In this document: positions 1-8,550 of the stretch, piece by piece
Position numbering within the stretch: the stretch's first letter is position 1
Layout of the letters: the number at the start of each line of letters is the position of its first letter
Assembly (NCBI RefSeq): GCF_000014225.1
Contig: NC_008228.1
Span: 3,348,001 to 3,412,000 of the forward strand
Reading direction: 5' to 3'
DNA length: 64,000 bases
Source: Paraglaciecola sp. T6c
Lineage (GTDB): Bacteria; Pseudomonadota; Gammaproteobacteria; Enterobacterales; Alteromonadaceae
Notes under the pieces: generated by a model
Told to the model about the DNA's origin: nothing
Databases searched by the model: none
What the model saw: the letters and a program-made list of their open reading frames with translations, nothing else
Position numbers and translations under genes: made by a program

Positions 1-14
1 ACAAACGTACTCAT
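1..14 (-). CDS. 5' end of a leftward gene cut by the window edge
   Basis: On the minus strand an ATG at 14-12 opens a reading frame (Met-Ser-Thr-Phe) that runs off the left edge. It is preceded by a purine-rich AAGGGGA ribosome-binding site at a spacing of about six bases. This is a good translation start, but only four codons are visible, so no product can be named. It would be divergent from the operon beginning at 762. Confidence 0.4.
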
Positions 15-761
15 AGATGTCCCCTTAATATTATTTTAATGTGTCATGAGCCTAATGACATATTATTATAACATTAAGCAAAGTCAAGGTGTAAAATGGT
101 CAAAGAATGAACCCCTCAAAAACGACCTAACCAATTGTTAAATATATAAATAATTTCATTTCAGAGTACATAACCTCGCATTCAAGGTAGATTAATTACA
201 CTCGAAATATGTATATTAAGTAGACTAATTAAATGTACTTAGAACTGTTTTAAGAACTTTTTGCTGTAAAAACCTGGAGCGACGCAAAAATTTACAATTG
301 AGTGCTCTGCTTTTCTTCGTTGCGTGCTGCCTTGTTAGCAAAGACGTTGAGCAAGAAACTTTGTGGACTTTATTTAACCGACAACCTTATGACTTTTAGT
401 CATAATTTAACGAATGACACAGCGTAACAGTACTTTTTGATATTGAACGTTCATTGCAGCTTATGGGTAAATAAAAACACCTAAAGAGTGTTTATCTAAG
501 AGGCCACGTGGTTTTTATTGTCAATTTACTTTACAAGAAAATTTTTTACCCACGGAAAATCAACACCTAAAATGTTGATTTAGTTACTAAATTTTTAATG
601 GCTTGAATTGTGCTTAATTGGACTTGAGCTGTACGGTTCGGCAAACCATATCTTTGATGTTTTAGTTGTATGTTGTTTCAGTAGTTAGATGTTCTAGGAC
701 GCCGCCCTGAAAATTTAAATACTCACAATCACTACGATAAAATAATTAAGGATAATTAATT
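15..761. other. Long AT-rich intergenic leader
   Basis: About 750 bases without a convincing gene separate the leftward start at 14 from the rightward gene at 762. It contains a CCACGTGG palindrome at about 503-510 and two small stem-loops sharing the sequence AACACCTAAA (about 475-493 and 557-581). The AAGGA at 749-753 is the ribosome-binding site of the next gene. No RNA gene was recognised. The length suggests extensive regulation or an untranslated leader. Confidence 0.5.
557..581. repeat. Perfect 9-bp inverted repeat (stem-loop) in leader
   Basis: AAATCAACA at 557-565 is exactly complementary to TGTTGATTT at 573-581, with loop CCTAAAA. A weaker hairpin at 475-493 (AAACAC/GTGTTT) carries nearly the same loop. 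No T-run follows, so it is not an obvious terminator. It may be an operator or an RNA structure. Confidence 0.5.
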
Positions 762-2633
762 ATGCGTTGTCTAAATCTACTAAGTCGTCCCTCCCAAATA
801 AAGTCTCTCATCGTCCTATGTGCTTGGTTACTTGGCTTGTCTGCGTGGCAAACAACTGCACAGCAAATCGACAACAAAGGGACAGAGTTTATTTTGGCCT
901 TTACACCAAATTTTGACACCACGGGTGATGTTGAAATTCATCTAACCGGAGATACTGCTACCCAAGTTACCATCAACTACCCAATGAACAGCCCTACCTT
1001 TACCACTGTCGAAAATGTGGTTCCTGGTAGCGTTACTGTCGTCCCCATTCCGATCACAGCGATTTCAAACGCAACACCTAACACTATTCAAGATAATGCT
1101 ATACATGCGGTTGCCGCTGAAGAGTTTGTGGTTTACACCGTTAACAGAAGACCGCAAACTTCTGATGCAGCGTTAGGTTTACCCGTCGATACTATGAATA
1201 CGCAATATATTGTTTCCACTTATGACCCATTGTTTGGTTCGCAATTCGCCGTTTATGCTTCTCAAAACAACACAATTGTTACCATAACCCCAAACAATAA
1301 TTTAAACGGGCACGTCGCAAACACGCCATTTGACGTTACATTGAATAGAGGCGAAGTTTATTACGCAGCGTCTGCCTCAACTGGGGTAAATGGCTCATTA
1401 ATGGGTACTATCATTGACGCAACCAGACCTGTTGGTTTAGTAAATGGTAATAGATGTGCAAATGTCCCGAACAACACATCAGCGTGCGACCACATATACG
1501 AAGTAGCGCAACCTGTTCAGTCATGGGGTTTAAGTGCCTCAGCGACAAATCTACCTAATCGCCCATCAGGCACGATTTACCGAATAGTGGCATCTGAAGA
1601 CAATACGTCAGTTGAGATAAATGGCATATTTCAAGGGTCTATTAATCGCGGCGAGTTCATTGAAACCCCGTTGCTCACTGGCAACCTATCATTTAGCGGC
1701 AATAATCCGATCTTCGTTACCCAATATATGCCGGGACAGAGTTCGCCGGGTGCAACATTAGGTGACCCAGCCATGGGCAACATGATCCCATCAGAACAAT
1801 ACTTAACTGACTATACATTTTCGACTGTAGGTGATTCGCAATTTGTACAAAATTTTGCAACCATCATTGCCGCCAATACTGATGTAGGTTCACTTTTACT
1901 CGATGGGGTTCCGGTGCCCGCTGAAGACTTCACCCCTTTCGATGATATCCCGTTTTCTTCTGCGGTGATTGAGTTAACCCAAGGTACTCACACGACTTCG
2001 TCCCTTAACCCACACGGTATTACGGTTGAAGGTTACAATGGATTTGATTCTTATATTTATCCAGGTGGTGCCTTATTCGGCTTTATTAATTCCCAAGGTG
2101 ACCCCTTCCCGCCCGTGTGCTCTGTCACTATGAATGGCGATATGGCCAATGGCAGTGTAAGTGACAATGCCAACAATGAAGATCTCAATAATAATGGCCA
2201 GTTAGATCCAGGGGAAGACGCAAACAATAACGGGGTCTTAGATGCCGATACTGGGGTATTTTTCGTCAATACCTTGTCTTCAACCAACGTCAGTGTATCA
2301 GTAAGCCCATTTGCCGCAGGCGATGGCAGTGTCAGCGTTACAGCAACACGAATCGACGGTTCACAGCCTGGCTCAGCCAGTATTGAGGGGGTTGATGGTG
2401 CAGGTAATAGCTGTGCATTAGAGATCGTGTTTACCGATGATGAAGCGATGGCCTGTGATATAGACGGCGATATGAATGTAGACATGGATGATTTAATGAT
2501 GATCCGCGCAGCCCGCAACATGACCGCTTTACCTGGGGATTTACGCGACAATGATGCTAATGGCGTTATCAACATATTGGACTTTAGACAATGCGCCGTA
2601 CAGTGCACGCAAAATCGCTGCGCTGTTTTATAG
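762..2633 (+). CDS. Secreted IgGFc-binding-domain protein with C-terminal dockerin-like module
   Basis: A 623-residue exported protein. An N-terminal signal peptide (hydrophobic about residues 15-33, cleavage near Ala-Gln) is followed by a domain resembling the IgGFc-binding family of beta-rich adhesin-like proteins (about 38-440). It includes the characteristic stretch in which 'STYDP' and 'NNTIVTITP' segments alternate. Around 470-500 lies an Asp/Asn-rich calcium-binding-like segment. The last 60 residues contain two F-hand-like loops (DIDGDMNVDMDDL and DNDANGVINILDF) followed by paired cysteines, the layout of a type I dockerin. The gene is 49 bp upstream of a cohesin-like PEP-CTERM gene, so the two are probably one operon. 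An AAGGA site precedes the ATG. The IgGFc name is a family label, not evidence for antibody binding; the ligand is unknown. Confidence 0.8.
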   Translation: MRCLNLLSRPSQIKSLIVLCAWLLGLSAWQTTAQQIDNKGTEFILAFTPNFDTTGDVEIHLTGDTATQVTINYPMNSPTFTTVENVVPGSVTVVPIPITAISNATPNTIQDNAIHAVAAEEFVVYTVNRRPQTSDAALGLPVDTMNTQYIVSTYDPLFGSQFAVYASQNNTIVTITPNNNLNGHVANTPFDVTLNRGEVYYAASASTGVNGSLMGTIIDATRPVGLVNGNRCANVPNNTSACDHIYEVAQPVQSWGLSASATNLPNRPSGTIYRIVASEDNTSVEINGIFQGSINRGEFIETPLLTGNLSFSGNNPIFVTQYMPGQSSPGATLGDPAMGNMIPSEQYLTDYTFSTVGDSQFVQNFATIIAANTDVGSLLLDGVPVPAEDFTPFDDIPFSSAVIELTQGTHTTSSLNPHGITVEGYNGFDSYIYPGGALFGFINSQGDPFPPVCSVTMNGDMANGSVSDNANNEDLNNNGQLDPGEDANNNGVLDADTGVFFVNTLSSTNVSVSVSPFAAGDGSVSVTATRIDGSQPGSASIEGVDGAGNSCALEIVFTDDEAMACDIDGDMNVDMDDLMMIRAARNMTALPGDLRDNDANGVINILDFRQCAVQCTQNRCAVL

Positions 2634-2682
2634 AAATGGCGGTTTTATAAAGTAAAGATAGTAAACTCAAGAGGAATGAAAA

Positions 2683-3270
2683 ATGTTAAAGAAAATAAAG
2701 TACTTTTGTTACGCACTCACCGCAATAGGATGGTTAGCACAATCCGCAAATGCGGCGGTAATCACCATGACGCCAAGTTCACAAACTATTGAACTGGGTG
2801 AAACAGCGAACGTCGATGTGTCCATTTCTGATTTTGCGACCGATCAGTATTTAGGTGCGTATGATTTTGAGGTTGCTTTTAACGACTCTATTTTGTCGGT
2901 GAGTAACATCGTATTCGGCACAGAGCTAGGATTTAGTTTTCAAGACGAGTTCTCATTTGGTGCAAACCTGCATGCCGTTCTCGAATCCTCTCTAGAAGAT
3001 GCACAATACTTGGTTGACAACCAAGCAAGTGAATTTCTACTGTTTAGCATTGAGTTTACCGCTGTAGGGTTTGGCACCAGCTCGGTTGCTTTTGATTCTA
3101 GTTTACTTGGTGATCAAGACGGCAATGAGATTACTGATGTTGATTTTAACAGTGCACGCATCACCGTTAATAACCCCAATGCGGTTCCTGAGCCCGGTGC
3201 CCTGAGTCTATTATTAGCTGGATTTGCTTTTGTCGCGATACGCAAACGTGCTAACTACAAAGCGAGATAA
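2683..3270 (+). CDS. PEP-CTERM sorting-domain protein with cohesin-like domain
   Basis: A 195-residue exported protein. A signal peptide (residues 1-24, ending Ala-Asn-Ala-Ala) precedes a beta-sandwich-like domain of about 130 residues. The pattern LGAYDFEVAFNDSIL and a late GDQDGNEITD loop match cohesin-like domains of proteobacterial PEP-CTERM proteins. The C-terminus has VPEP at about 170, a hydrophobic helix and an Arg/Lys tail, the PEP-CTERM signal processed by exosortase/XrtA systems. No exosortase is encoded in the window, so it must lie elsewhere. A strong AGAGGA site precedes the ATG. The dockerin-bearing neighbour suggests this protein is its surface or matrix anchor, which is an inference. 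Confidence 0.82.
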   Translation: MLKKIKYFCYALTAIGWLAQSANAAVITMTPSSQTIELGETANVDVSISDFATDQYLGAYDFEVAFNDSILSVSNIVFGTELGFSFQDEFSFGANLHAVLESSLEDAQYLVDNQASEFLLFSIEFTAVGFGTSSVAFDSSLLGDQDGNEITDVDFNSARITVNNPNAVPEPGALSLLLAGFAFVAIRKRANYKAR

Positions 3271-3293
3271 CTTCAGTTAGTCCTATTACCCAT

Positions 3294-3327
3294 AAAAAAC
3301 GGGAGCTGAAATCAGTTCCCGTTTTTA
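3294..3327. terminator. Bidirectional rho-independent terminator
   Basis: An 11-bp stem (ACGGGAGCTGA / TCAGTTCCCGT, one G-T pair) is flanked by A-run and T-run. It sits between the convergent PEP-CTERM gene and the MDR reductase gene and can serve both. Confidence 0.85.
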
Positions 3328-3349
3328 TTTTGTCTGAAAGCGGTAACAA

Positions 3350-4342
3350 CTAAACCTTTACTACCGCTTTTCCCATGTTTTCACCGCGCATAAGTCGGCA
3401 AAAGGCGTCTGGCGCAGCGGCTAACCCCTTTGCCACATCTTCGCGTACAATCAATTTCCCTTCTTTGATGTACTTAACGCAGGCGTCTACAAATTCGTCT
3501 CGCCGTGGCTCAAAATCATATACTACGAGGCCGTAAACTATGGCTCGCGCTTTGATCCACATCGCTGGTGGTGGGCCCATGCTGCGAGTAGTTTTGTTAT
3601 AATCAGCCATGAGCCCGCATAAAATCACTCTCGCACCAACAGCAAGACGTTCTGACACGGTATTAAGCATATCGCCGCCGACTAAATCAAAGAAAATGTC
3701 GACGCCCTCTGGGCACAGCTTATCGAGTTGCTCACCTAAATCGCCTTTTTTACGGTTGATACAGGCGTCGTAACCTAAGTTTTCCACTGCGTAGTCACAC
3801 TTTTCATCAGTGCCTGCGATACCAATGACGGTACAGCCGTATATTTTGGCTAACTGCCCAGCTACTGAGCCGACGCCACCGATGGCCGCAGGAATAACCA
3901 CCACATCACCCGCTTTAGGCTGCGCTTGCCAGACTAATCCAGCGTAAGCTGTTAACCCGGGCATACCCAAAGCGGATAAGGCATATGAAGGGTTATCGAT
4001 TTCTTTTTTAACTTTAAATATAGAGTCACCGTCATGCACCGAGTAGGTTTGCCAACCGCCAAAGCAGCGCACCACATCACCCACTTCGAAATCCGCATGG
4101 TTTGACTCAATCACTTTACTCACGGTTTCACCGCGCATCACATCGCCTGGGTTAACCGAGCCTGACATATGACGTCCAGCAATTTGACTGCGCATGTATG
4201 GGTCTAGCGACAAATACATGGTTTCGCACAGTACTTGGTTGTCACCCGCCTGAGGCATATCGCCTTTTACGAATGCGAAATGCTCAGGTAAGGGCTGTGA
4301 TTCAGGGGTTGATGCGAGCTGCACCTGCATATTATCTTTCAT
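3350..4342 (-). CDS. NADP-dependent MDR-family oxidoreductase (CurA/leukotriene B4 dehydrogenase-like)
   Basis: A 330-residue zinc-independent medium-chain reductase. The N-terminal GroES-like domain carries the 'LSLDPYMR' signature typical of CurA/LTB4 12-hydroxydehydrogenase-type 2-alkenal or enone reductases. The Rossmann segment AAIGGVGSVAGQLAK lies near residue 155. No structural zinc cysteines are seen. These enzymes reduce alpha,beta-unsaturated carbonyls with NADPH. It is the last gene of a leftward run (lyase, AhpD-like, GST, this gene) with gaps of 40-93 bp, so it may be co-transcribed. The start could be the ATG at 4342 or the in-frame ATG four codons later. The substrate is unknown. 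Confidence 0.85.
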   Translation of the reverse strand: MKDNMQVQLASTPESQPLPEHFAFVKGDMPQAGDNQVLCETMYLSLDPYMRSQIAGRHMSGSVNPGDVMRGETVSKVIESNHADFEVGDVVRCFGGWQTYSVHDGDSIFKVKKEIDNPSYALSALGMPGLTAYAGLVWQAQPKAGDVVVIPAAIGGVGSVAGQLAKIYGCTVIGIAGTDEKCDYAVENLGYDACINRKKGDLGEQLDKLCPEGVDIFFDLVGGDMLNTVSERLAVGARVILCGLMADYNKTTRSMGPPPAMWIKARAIVYGLVVYDFEPRRDEFVDACVKYIKEGKLIVREDVAKGLAAAPDAFCRLMRGENMGKAVVKV

Positions 4343-4382
4343 GTTTGTTTATCCGATTTTGAAATAGTAATAAACAGCCGCT

Positions 4383-5030
4383 TTACGACCGTTGGCTTTG
4401 AAAGGCGGCAAAAGCACTGGCCATTTCGCTAATACCATGTTTAACGTCCGCATCGCTGCATACCCAATCCCACCACAGGTTTAGGTTATCCAGTCCGTCG
4501 GTAATCTTATTCTGTGCATTTTCTCCCACTGTGACATCGACCCACCAGAAGGTCGGCGCGAGGACAATATCCCCCATGGTTAACGCGTGTTTTTTTATAT
4601 CAACATTTGCCTTAAGCCACTGATCGAGTTTTTCTAATGTGACTCTGACCACGTCATATTGAACGCTTTGATCAAACGTAAATTCAGGCAGCATCATGGC
4701 TTTAAAATAAGGCAATAAGGCGGGCGCTAAGTGGGTATCCGTAAAACTGGCCATGATACGGGATTTTGCTGCTTCAAGGGGCATATCAGGTCTAAGGGGG
4801 CGTTGCGGAAATGCATCCTCTAAATACTCCATAATAGCGATGGATTCTGGCAAGTATTGTCCATCATCCAACGCTAACAGAGGAATTTTACCCAGAGGAT
4901 AAGCCGCTAAAAACTCCGGCGTTTTCAGCGCTAAACTTGGTGCGACTGGTACAATATCTAACTGCTTTTTACGGATCAATATGCGCACTCGCGTGGCATA
5001 AGGTGAATGATCAAGATTGATTAACTGCAT
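4383..5030 (-). CDS. Glutathione S-transferase family protein
   Basis: A 215-residue cytoplasmic protein with an N-terminal thioredoxin-fold domain (about 1-78). The cis-Pro region (GKIPLLAL) and the 'PESIAIMEYLE' segment bind glutathione in this family. An all-helical C-terminal domain follows. A GGGGGA site precedes the ATG. It lies in the leftward gene run with the AhpD-like gene and the MDR reductase. Possible roles include detoxification or cis-trans isomerisation (maleylacetoacetate-isomerase-like GSTs occur in ring-cleavage pathways), but the sequence does not decide between these. Confidence 0.85.
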   Translation of the reverse strand: MQLINLDHSPYATRVRILIRKKQLDIVPVAPSLALKTPEFLAAYPLGKIPLLALDDGQYLPESIAIMEYLEDAFPQRPLRPDMPLEAAKSRIMASFTDTHLAPALLPYFKAMMLPEFTFDQSVQYDVVRVTLEKLDQWLKANVDIKKHALTMGDIVLAPTFWWVDVTVGENAQNKITDGLDNLNLWWDWVCSDADVKHGISEMASAFAAFQSQRS

Positions 5031-5123
5031 CTAATTCCCCCTTTTTTTTCACCGTGACACGACGGTGTTTATTCTTCGAATGACCTTATTGTACGAACCA
5101 TGTTTGCGTCGTCATGCGTTGTA

Positions 5124-5690
5124 TCAACCGACGCTAGTGAACTTTGCACTTGCCATTGCAGGAGCTGCTTCGATATCTGTTTTAAACGTGGCGTTCCAGC
5201 GATTCAGAAAGCCAAACAATGAAATCACGCCGATTATTTCCACTATTTGCACCTCGCTAAAATACAATTTAAGGCGTTCAAACTGCTCGTCGGTGACTGC
5301 GTTTGGCACCAAAGCAGCATTGCGCGCAATATCGAGTGCTTCACGCTCAGCAAGGCTAAACAAGTCACTGGTTTGGTATTCCCAAATGGCAGCGACTTTT
5401 TGCTCGGTGATACCATGTTTCAACGCGCCATATTGCGTATGCGCCTGACAATACTGACAACCGCTAGCACTGCTGGTCATTAAGCCAAGCAACTTTTTCA
5501 GGTCATTATCTAACGCACTTGGTTGGTAAATTGACTGCACTAACCCTAAAAATGCTTTCAGCATTTCAGGGCTTCGCGCCATGATCAAACCATCATTCGG
5601 GGTAAAACCCATGATGTCTTCACCCGCCGACATGATGGCGCTAAGATCATTAGGCAACTCGCTAATTGATAGCGCTGATAAACGTGACAT
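5124..5690 (-). CDS. Carboxymuconolactone decarboxylase/AhpD-like protein
   Basis: A 188-residue protein of the AhpD/CMD superfamily. The redox motif is Cys78-x-x-Cys81-x-x-His84 within GCQYCQAHTQYG, which matches the peroxidase-related AhpD-like branch, where a CxxC thiol pair with His relays electrons to peroxides. True CMD decarboxylases lack this motif. A GGAGAG site lies upstream of the ATG. It is 71 bp downstream of the lyase gene and 93 bp upstream of the GST gene on the same strand. The likely role is thiol-dependent peroxide or alkyl hydroperoxide reduction; its link to the catabolic cluster is unclear. Confidence 0.82.
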   Translation of the reverse strand: MSRLSALSISELPNDLSAIMSAGEDIMGFTPNDGLIMARSPEMLKAFLGLVQSIYQPSALDNDLKKLLGLMTSSASGCQYCQAHTQYGALKHGITEQKVAAIWEYQTSDLFSLAEREALDIARNAALVPNAVTDEQFERLKLYFSEVQIVEIIGVISLFGFLNRWNATFKTDIEAAPAMASAKFTSVG

Positions 5691-5761
5691 AGGGTTACTC
5701 TCCAGTTTGACGGTATTCAGGTTGAGTTGGCATGCTTTTTATCACCATTCGATAAACTTGC

Positions 5762-6694
5762 TTAAAGCGCACGTCGAAAGCCTTTTGGTAGACCTGCATC
5801 AGGGGTAAAACCGTAAAGTGGTTCATTCGGCAACGCATTAGCCAATATTTTGCGTGCCGCGAACAGTGCGTCAAAATCAATGCCCGTTTTTAGGCCCATG
5901 GCCTCTAACATAAAGACTAAATCTTCAGTGACGATGTTGCCGCTAGCGCCCGGTGCCGCTGGGCAACCACCAATACCGCCCATGGATGAGTCAACCGTGG
6001 TAATACCTACTTCAACCGCCGCTAGCGCATTTGCTAGCCCCTGCCCGCGCGTATTGTGTAAATGAATACCGGTGAGATTTTCTTTACCTACCGCTGCCCA
6101 TACTTTTTTTACTAAACGCTGCACTTGCGCGGGGTTGGCGTAGCCTGTGGTATCTGATAACCCCACTTCATCACAACCGGCCTCCATTAATGCCACGGCG
6201 AGCTCCACCACCTTATATTCGCTCACAACCCCTTCAATGGTGCAGCCAAATGCGGTAGACAGCCCCCCTTCAAATTTAGGGCGTTGCTCTATCGGTAAGC
6301 TTTTCACCAGTTCAGCAATACGTTTGACCTCGTCAAGCACTTGTTGATGGTTACGCTTTACGTTTCGCAGGCTATGAGTTTCGCTGACCGACAAAGGAAT
6401 GCTCATTTTGGTCGGCCTAACCTCAATCGCATTTTGTGCACCGCGAAAATTGGGGACTAACACCGCAACAGACAGACCTGCGATTTCTCGGGCGTACTTA
6501 GCCACTTCCGCCGTATCCGCTAGTTGCGGAAGCACTTTGGCCGGTACAAATGACCCTACTTCAATTTCAGGAACGCCGGCAGCGGCTAGTGCATCAATCC
6601 ACGCTAGCTTGTCAGCTGTGGGCATGATCGTGCTAATACTTTGCAGGCCGTCTCTTGGCCCTACTTCACTGATTTCAATATCAAACGTTGCCAT
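5762..6694 (-). CDS. HMG-CoA lyase family acyl-CoA lyase
   Basis: A 310-residue TIM-barrel lyase. It has the N-terminal EVGPRDGLQ motif, FGCTIEG, the HLHNTRG metal-ligand histidines, and the glycine-rich GGIGGCPAAPGASGN loop with its catalytic cysteine. Family members perform retro-Claisen cleavage of 3-hydroxy-3-methylglutaryl-CoA or similar 3-hydroxyacyl-CoAs to acetyl-CoA and a keto acid. The start at 6694 is preferred because family proteins begin just before this motif; the upstream in-frame extension lacks similarity. It is divergent from the CoA-transferase gene at 7078. HMG-CoA, citramalyl-CoA and 2-isopropylmalyl-CoA are all possible substrates; the LeuCD-like and CoA-transferase neighbours favour a 2-alkylmalyl-CoA. 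Confidence 0.88.
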   Translation of the reverse strand: MATFDIEISEVGPRDGLQSISTIMPTADKLAWIDALAAAGVPEIEVGSFVPAKVLPQLADTAEVAKYAREIAGLSVAVLVPNFRGAQNAIEVRPTKMSIPLSVSETHSLRNVKRNHQQVLDEVKRIAELVKSLPIEQRPKFEGGLSTAFGCTIEGVVSEYKVVELAVALMEAGCDEVGLSDTTGYANPAQVQRLVKKVWAAVGKENLTGIHLHNTRGQGLANALAAVEVGITTVDSSMGGIGGCPAAPGASGNIVTEDLVFMLEAMGLKTGIDFDALFAARKILANALPNEPLYGFTPDAGLPKGFRRAL

Positions 6695-7077
6695 ATGTGT
6701 TCCAACTGTGAACCTAGTATTTGTTATTGGCGCTAGCGCTCGATAAAGCATTTGGGTTATTACCCAAGTTTGCGCCAAACAATTTACAAGGTTGAATAAA
6801 AAGATCCTGCTTTTACCTCAGTTACGTCTCGTGCAAGAAAAAACGAAGAGCAAAAGTAGAATGAGCAAAATTAAAATACGTTGCTTTTAAGCCCTTTTGC
6901 AATGGCACTGCATCGCGGTGGTGCAGCTAAATTGACAAATGTTAATCGGCTACTTTTACATCCAAACTCTATTGTTATAATATTATATCATACAGGCAAA
7001 AAGTAGTCTTTTTTACGGTGAAGCTTGTTCTATAAAAAAGATGTCGTGCGTTATCAACAAAACTGGGAATAGTATCG
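6695..7077. other. Divergent promoter region between lyase and CoA-transferase genes
   Basis: These 383 bases hold the promoters of two divergent genes. A perfect TATAAT lies at 6976-6981 on the plus strand, and a TTGACA at 6932-6937 could belong to another plus-strand promoter. The 9-mer TTGTTCTAT at 7025-7033 also occurs in the GntR/oxidase gap at 13221-13229, which could reflect a shared operator. No gene was seen. Confidence 0.4.
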
Positions 7078-8277
7078 ATGACAAATTCAGTTATGCCGAA
7101 TGCAGGAAGATTGCCGTTAACGGGCATTAAAGTAGTTGAGTTTACGCACATGGTAATGGGGCCGACCGCTGGGGTTATTCTGGCCGACTTGGGCGCTGAA
7201 GTAATAAAAATTGAGCCACTCACTGGCGACAATACCCGTCGCTTAAAGGGCTCAGGCGCAGGTTATTTCTCCATGTATAACCGCAATAAACAGAGCGTAT
7301 GTATAGATATAAAAAGCCCCGAAGGGAAAGATGTCGCGTTATCTTTGCTTGAAGAGGCTGACATTTTACTAGAAAATTTTCGCCCTGGCGCAATGGACAA
7401 ATTAGGCCTGGGGTATGAGCAACTGAAAACCATTAACCCACGCCTGATTTACTGTTCGCTTAAAGGGTTTTTAAGTGGTCCTTATGCTCATCGCACAGCG
7501 CTGGACGAAGTCACGCAAATGATGGGCGGCTTAGCGTACATGACAGGTCTGCCCGATAAACCCATGCGCGCAGGCTCATCGGTAATTGATATCACCGGCG
7601 GTATGTTTGGTGTCATTGGTATTTTGGCCGCCCTTGAAGAGCGCCATCACACCCATGAAGGTAAAAATGTCACCTGCTCGCTGTATGAAACCACCGCATT
7701 TATGGTCGGCCAGCATATGGCACAGCAAGCGGTCACAGGGGAAGCGCCGCCGCCGATGTCGGTGCGTCGCTCAGCTTGGGCCATTTACGATATATTTCAT
7801 TGCGCGAATGATGAACAGGTTTTTATTGGTGTGGTGAGCGATACTCAGTGGCGCATTTTTTGTGATGCATTTGGCTTACAGGAGTTTGCGCTTGATCAGA
7901 CTCTTGCGCTTAACAATGGTCGTGTGGCACAGCGTGAACGTATTTTACCCGTTATTAACGCGGTATTCGCCACACTAAGTAAAGCCGAGCTAATGGCCAA
8001 ATTGGAAAAATCCGGTTTGCCTTTCGCCCCTATTAATAAACCATCAGATTTATTTGACGACCCTCACTTAAATGCAGGTGGATTAGTTGATGTCACCCTG
8101 CCAGATGGTGTTAGAACTAAACTGCCGGGATTACCCCTGGAAATGAACAATGAACGCATGCCATTGCGTCACGACATTCCTACCGACAAAGGCAATTCTG
8201 TCGCCACGTTAAAAGACGCGGGCTTCAGTGATGAGGATATTAAGAAATTACTCGCCCTAGGCGTAGTGCGCGCTTAA
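7078..8277 (+). CDS. CaiB/BaiF family III CoA-transferase
   Basis: A 399-residue class III CoA-transferase of the formyl-CoA transferase/itaconate CoA-transferase fold. The N-terminal region (ADLGAEVIKIEP) and NRNKQSV segment are typical. Catalytic Asp143 sits in ALDEVTQMMGG, the position that forms the acyl anhydride. Members move CoA between carboxylic acids, commonly dicarboxylates. It is flanked by a lyase and by LeuD/LeuC-type genes on the opposite strand, and followed by a good terminator. The most economical reading is activation of a 2-hydroxy dicarboxylate before cleavage. The donor and acceptor cannot be read from the sequence. Confidence 0.88.
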   Translation: MTNSVMPNAGRLPLTGIKVVEFTHMVMGPTAGVILADLGAEVIKIEPLTGDNTRRLKGSGAGYFSMYNRNKQSVCIDIKSPEGKDVALSLLEEADILLENFRPGAMDKLGLGYEQLKTINPRLIYCSLKGFLSGPYAHRTALDEVTQMMGGLAYMTGLPDKPMRAGSSVIDITGGMFGVIGILAALEERHHTHEGKNVTCSLYETTAFMVGQHMAQQAVTGEAPPPMSVRRSAWAIYDIFHCANDEQVFIGVVSDTQWRIFCDAFGLQEFALDQTLALNNGRVAQRERILPVINAVFATLSKAELMAKLEKSGLPFAPINKPSDLFDDPHLNAGGLVDVTLPDGVRTKLPGLPLEMNNERMPLRHDIPTDKGNSVATLKDAGFSDEDIKKLLALGVVRA

Positions 8278-8346
8278 GCCGCTAAACCAGAATGCGTTTT
8301 AAGTAAGGTGTTATGCGCTAAATCCGATACTGAAGCCCAGAACCGC

Positions 8347-8385
8347 AAGCCGCAGTTACTGAATATGGTAACCTGCGGCTTTTTA
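8347..8385 (+). terminator. Terminator after CoA-transferase
   Basis: An AAGCCGCAGTTAC / GTAACCTGCGGCTT stem with a one-base bulge is followed by TTTTATTTT. It is about 70 bp beyond the stop codon. Confidence 0.8.
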
Positions 8386-8472
8386 TTTTCATCTACGAAT
8401 GTTTGCGCAATCAAAGCATCGCGGATGCTCTACATTGTGGGCACACGATTGAGAGCACACAATTAAAAGCAC

Positions 8473-8501
8473 AAAAAACAGAGCTATTTAGCTCTGTTTT
8501 T
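8473..8501 (-). terminator. Terminator for the leftward oxidase-LeuC-LeuD operon
   Basis: A perfect 11-bp stem AAAAACAGAGC / GCTCTGTTTTT has a six-base loop and a T-run on the minus strand. It is 50 bp past the LeuD-like stop codon. Confidence 0.8.
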
Positions 8502-8550
8502 AATGTGCTACTGAGGAGTCACGCAGTAAGCGATATTAGGCCATGCAATA

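Noticed and set aside
2057-2608. 183-codon open frame opposite the dockerin-bearing gene
   Set aside because: It lies wholly inside a well-supported gene on the other strand, has no signal or domain, and has no ribosome-binding site.
5065-5448. 127-codon frame antisense to the AhpD-like gene
   Set aside because: It is a shadow of a conserved gene with intact CxxC motif on the other strand.
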